The notes under the pieces are model-generated. The model did no database searches. It was not told the DNA's origin and saw only the letters and a program-made list of their open reading frames with translations. DNA of 64,000 nucleotides from Bacteroidota bacterium (lineage in GTDB: Bacteria; Bacteroidota; Ignavibacteria; Ignavibacteriales; Melioribacteraceae). The translations under genes were made by a program, and so were the position numbers. The DNA lies in contig JAMCSN010000240.1 in NCBI GenBank assembly GCA_023381535.1, positions 1 through 64,000 of the forward strand. The letters are read 5' to 3'. Below, in pieces: positions 61,347 to 64,000 of this stretch (the first letter of the stretch is position 1; each line of letters opens with the position of its first letter).

Positions 61347-61688
61347 TTATTCCCCGTCATCAGTTTTGGATTCTTCAATATCGCGAATGATCGCTACAGT
61401 TTCTTGAACATTTTTCTTCTGCACAAGCAATTTTACAACCGCCAAGTCTCCAACGCCGGGATAGCTTCTATCCTTTTGAGAAATGATTAGCGATTCAATC
61501 TCGGCACCGGCAAGATTGGCTTTCAACATTTCGGCTTGATACGGTTCATCGCAAGTATAAACTATTACCCAGTCTTTCGGATGAACAAGATGTCCTTCGA
61601 AATCTTCGACCGGAATAAGCTTCGCGCCGCAATCGGCACAAACCTTTACTCCCTCAACATATTCGTATTCACATCGCGGGCAAATCAT
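61347..61688 (-). CDS. Zinc-ribbon/DUF2007-like protein
   Basis: The 113-aa protein begins MICPRCEYEYVEGVKVCADC, a two-CxxC zinc ribbon. A DUF2007-like signal-transducing domain follows (WVIVYTCDEPYQAEMLKANL, LVQKKNVQETVAII). The role is unknown; the AEMLKANL/ESLIIS layout matches small regulatory domains. Confidence 0.8.
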   Translation of the reverse strand: MICPRCEYEYVEGVKVCADCGAKLIPVEDFEGHLVHPKDWVIVYTCDEPYQAEMLKANLAGAEIESLIISQKDRSYPGVGDLAVVKLLVQKKNVQETVAIIRDIEESKTDDGE

Positions 61689-61700
61689 CTCTGCCTCCTT

Positions 61701-62648
61701 TCATTTTGAGGTAAGTCTGTGGTAATTCTTCCTAATGAAAATCATGTATGAGAAAAACAAAAGAGCAAACATCACAAACGTAATCAACTGAGGAACAAAT
61801 TGAGAACTCTGGACGCCGGCGGACTTTATTAAGTCATCGTTGCCTAAGATTACGAATGCTAAAACGGAAACCAGGTTGTTAAAAAAGTGAAGAGTCATCG
61901 AAACAAAAATAGAATCGCTTAAATATGCTGCGTAACCGAAATAAACTCCCAAAGAAATAAGCGGGATTGCGCCGTAAGGGTTGAAGTGATACAGTCCGAA
62001 AAAAATGGCTGTGATAAAAATGCTTAAGAACGGTTTAAACTTTTGTTCAAAACTTTTCTGAACCAAGCCTCTGAATAATGTCTCCTCGCAGATAGCGGGA
62101 ATTACGGCAACGACAAATATTATGAACGAGGTTTCGAACGGCGAATGCGACGTTAACAAACTTCCGTAAGTCGTAGTTACAAGTTTATCGATTTGATCCA
62201 AGAAATCGGTAAATCTTTTAATCAAAGGAAAGGAACTTGCCAGTTTGGTAAGAATAGTATTCTGAAGCGAAAGAAAAGCCTGAAGAAGCGGTGTAAGTAA
62301 AAACAATCCTATCACAAACGCGCCAACTTCTTTCAGATGGGGAAATTTCATCCGCAAAATAAATGTGGTGTTATGATGGTAAATTCTTTTCGCAAGGATT
62401 AATGTCGGCAGAAGAATAAGCAAGATTTGTCCGCCCATGGTTAACAAACGGATAGCGTTAACATCAGCTTTCTCAAAGTTAAATCCGAAGATTGCCAAAG
62501 TTAAAATTGCACCGCCGACTTGGTAGAGAAGAAAAATTCCTACGAGGGCAATAAACGCCGTTGCAACAGGAGATAATGTTGAAAACGGTTCTTTCTCCTC
62601 ATTTTTTTCTTCCGGTGCGGGTTGCTGGTTTTGAAATTCTTCGTTCAT
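61701..62648 (-). CDS. CPBP-family intramembrane metalloprotease
   Basis: The 315-aa protein has about eight membrane helices and the CAAX-protease/bacteriocin-processing motifs: CEETLFRGL (E-E-x3-R), FFGLYHFNP with His, and MTLHFFNN (H-x3-N). An acidic N-terminal tail precedes them. It cleaves or anchors membrane proteins; the substrate is unknown. Confidence 0.9.
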   Translation of the reverse strand: MNEEFQNQQPAPEEKNEEKEPFSTLSPVATAFIALVGIFLLYQVGGAILTLAIFGFNFEKADVNAIRLLTMGGQILLILLPTLILAKRIYHHNTTFILRMKFPHLKEVGAFVIGLFLLTPLLQAFLSLQNTILTKLASSFPLIKRFTDFLDQIDKLVTTTYGSLLTSHSPFETSFIIFVVAVIPAICEETLFRGLVQKSFEQKFKPFLSIFITAIFFGLYHFNPYGAIPLISLGVYFGYAAYLSDSIFVSMTLHFFNNLVSVLAFVILGNDDLIKSAGVQSSQFVPQLITFVMFALLFFSYMIFIRKNYHRLTSK

Positions 62649-62759
62649 GCAATTCCAAATTAATCAAAAGGTGAGAGATTTGCTAAGAATTCTGCATTAT
62701 GCGTGAGTATTTCTCCAAAATGAATGTTAAATTTCTGGTGTCATTGGAAGGAACTCAAT

Positions 62760-62993
62760 ATGGAAATTACAAATACTAGAATCACGATAGATGAGAATAT
62801 CTGTAACGGTAAACCTACAATCAGAGGCAAGAGGATTACTGTTCAAACTATTTTGGAATTTTTATCTGCTGGTGAAAAACCGGAAGATATTATTAAACAA
62901 TATCCATCTCTTGAATACGAAGACATTTCTGCATGTCTTAAATTTTCATCGGAATTAATGAACCGGAACTACATCATTAAAGCTGTTTCTTAA
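62760..62993 (+). CDS. DUF433-family antitoxin
   Basis: ATG 62760, preceded by GGAAGGAACT, gives a 77-aa protein with ITIDENICNGKPTIRGKRIT and the helix ILEFLSAGEKPEDIIKQYP. DUF433 proteins are winged-helix antitoxins paired with PIN-like toxins. The in-frame ATG at 62724 adds 12 unlikely residues. The toxin gene starts one base after the stop. Confidence 0.9.
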   Translation: MEITNTRITIDENICNGKPTIRGKRITVQTILEFLSAGEKPEDIIKQYPSLEYEDISACLKFSSELMNRNYIIKAVS

Positions 62994-62994
62994 T

Positions 62995-63336
62995 ATGAAG
63001 AAATATCTTGTTGATGTGAACTTACCTTATTATTTCTCCCTCTGGAATGACGAGGAATTTATTCACCAAAAAGATATTAATGATGGGTGGACGGATACCC
63101 AAATTTGGAATTATGCTAAAGAAAATAATCTTACAATTATTACTAAAGACAGTGATTTTTCACACCGGATAATTCTTAGTACACCGCCCCCAAAAGTAAT
63201 TCACATTCGTTTTGGTAATATGAAATTCAAAGACTTCTTTAAAATAATTTCTGATAACTGGCAAGCTATTGTAAGATTAAATGATGATTTCAAACTTGTG
63301 AATGTTTTTGCTGATAGGATAGAAGGTATTAGCTAA
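62995..63336 (+). CDS. DUF5615 PIN-like toxin
   Basis: The 113-aa protein has the Mut7-C/DUF5615 pattern: KYLVDVNLPYYFS (Asp), WTDTQIWNYAKENN, LTIITKDSDFSHR (acidic pair) and IHIRFGNM. It is a probable RNase toxin neutralised by the DUF433 partner; the acidic residues are intact. Confidence 0.88.
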   Translation: MKKYLVDVNLPYYFSLWNDEEFIHQKDINDGWTDTQIWNYAKENNLTIITKDSDFSHRIILSTPPPKVIHIRFGNMKFKDFFKIISDNWQAIVRLNDDFKLVNVFADRIEGIS

Positions 63337-63464
63337 GATGGTTTATAACTGGGCGGAGAAAATCATTTCATAATAAACTTTGCTTCCATTTTAGAAGAAG
63401 TTAAAAAATTATTGCTGAAGTTCGGGCTCATTTCTCTCATTGTTTACATCTATAATACTAATTT

Positions 63465-64000
63465 CTACTTCCGCTTGGCTTTCAATTCCCCCGCTAATCC
63501 TTGGTATCCGCTAAGTTCGGCATCAATCGATCCAACAATAACTTTTGTTTTCACCTTAACCGGAATTTTCAATTGATCGTTGGTTAACCATACAACAATG
63601 CTTCCCTCGCTTTTGAATAAGCCGCCTTCCATAACAAGAGGTTCAAGAATAATGCAGTCGAACGTGCCGGCGGAAACGGAAACTCTCTCCCGTCCTCGGA
63701 ACAAAACATCGAGCGGGTAAACTTTATCTTTGTAAAAATTTTCGAGATGAACTTTATCTCCTTCTTTCATTTTCGAATAATCGAAAGTGCGTGCAAGATA
63801 AAATGCTGAGACAATATCGTTCACATACTTTGGAATGTCGTACGATCCTTCCGTTGTTTTTGCTTTACCGCGCCGTTGATCGAAGAACGCCGAAAAATCG
63901 CGCGAGTAGCCGCCTTCGCGTATATGCTGTTCAAAACGCCACGGGAAAATTCCCGCCACGTCGATATATGTTTCGTAATGATCGCGTACTTTATAAAAAG
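63465..64000 (-). CDS. DUF3108-domain protein (5' end beyond the window)
   Basis: Reading on the minus strand, the frame is open to the window edge and reads FYKVRDHYETYIDVAGIFPW before the part that could start at 63959. So the gene continues past 64000 and the GTG there is not the start. The visible C-terminal part has VSVSAGTFDCIILEP, VWLTNDQLKIPVKVKTKVIV and IDAELSGYQG, typical of DUF3108 periplasmic or secreted beta-rich proteins of unknown function. Confidence 0.8.
   Translation of the reverse strand, partial: FYKVRDHYETYIDVAGIFPWRFEQHIREGGYSRDFSAFFDQRRGKAKTTEGSYDIPKYVNDIVSAFYLARTFDYSKMKEGDKVHLENFYKDKVYPLDVLFRGRERVSVSAGTFDCIILEPLVMEGGLFKSEGSIVVWLTNDQLKIPVKVKTKVIVGSIDAELSGYQGLAGELKAKRK

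Noticed and set aside
63465..63959. GTG start of the last gene at 63959
   Set aside because: The same frame is open to the window edge with natural sequence, so the gene is cut by the window rather than starting there.
1..64000. CRISPR array or rRNA operon
   Set aside because: No regularly spaced identical repeats with unique spacers, and no rRNA-like sequence, were seen; clustered repeats here are short, degenerate or inside genes.

Overview
The window looks like a low-GC chromosome segment from the Bacteroidota/Ignavibacteria lineage. The main signs are an alpha-amylase ending in a type IX secretion (Por) sorting tail that opens with YLSQNYPNPFN, a GWxTD-domain protein, an EVE protein and the overall mix of housekeeping genes. 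The taxon is an inference from protein style, not from a marker gene.

Region 1 (1-3.2 kb) is ordinary chromosome: a one-haem outer-membrane-type cytochrome and a two-component system (OmpR-type regulator plus HAMP histidine kinase).

Region 2 (about 3.2-35.07 kb) is a mobile or defence island. It ends next to a tRNA-Thr gene. Its left part holds a GTCCA iteron-like array, a zinc-finger gene broken by a 32-nt palindromic insertion, a P4-like primase/helicase, a tyrosine integrase and an excisionase-like HTH protein. A type I restriction-modification cassette follows (hsdM, class II fic, ORF6N/PLD-like gene, hsdS, hsdR). Between hsdS and hsdR sit a SLATT-plus-CD-NTase pair (type I CBASS-like), a split Mrr-like nuclease/helical-repeat protein, a remnant of another hsdR and a HigB/HigA-ImmA toxin-antitoxin pair. 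Next comes a three-gene unit I do not recognise as a named system: a methyltransferase-like protein, a 1154-aa protein with two separate ATPase domains flanking a terpene-cyclase-like toroid, and an RBBP9/YdeN-like hydrolase. The right part has a phage-type lysis cassette (M15 peptidase, coiled-coil membrane protein, holin), a cluster of large inverted repeats, a DUF6266-like protein and an ArdC-like antirestriction protein.

Region 3 (35-64 kb) is mostly housekeeping: a TrmH/SpoU rRNA methyltransferase, GH13 amylase, TonB-type receptor, HU, a flavoprotein, serA, uvrA, a GT2 glycosyltransferase, mlaE-mlaF-mlaD, rnhB, yraN, a BamA-like protein, a PfkB sugar kinase, a GWxTD protein, rimO, cdsA and a CPBP protease. 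Small toxin-antitoxin pairs are scattered among them: MNT/HEPN, RelE/YafQ type, DUF433/DUF5615 and a decayed RelE/Phd pair.

A striking feature is the number of short repeats. At least three unrelated families (a CTCCCTTTGGGAG-type palindrome, a CTCGACT-type palindrome and a TGAGCCAGTCGAA-type unit) lie inside island genes. Most keep the reading frame and add peptide inserts; one has destroyed a gene, and one set appears to supply the start region of hsdS.
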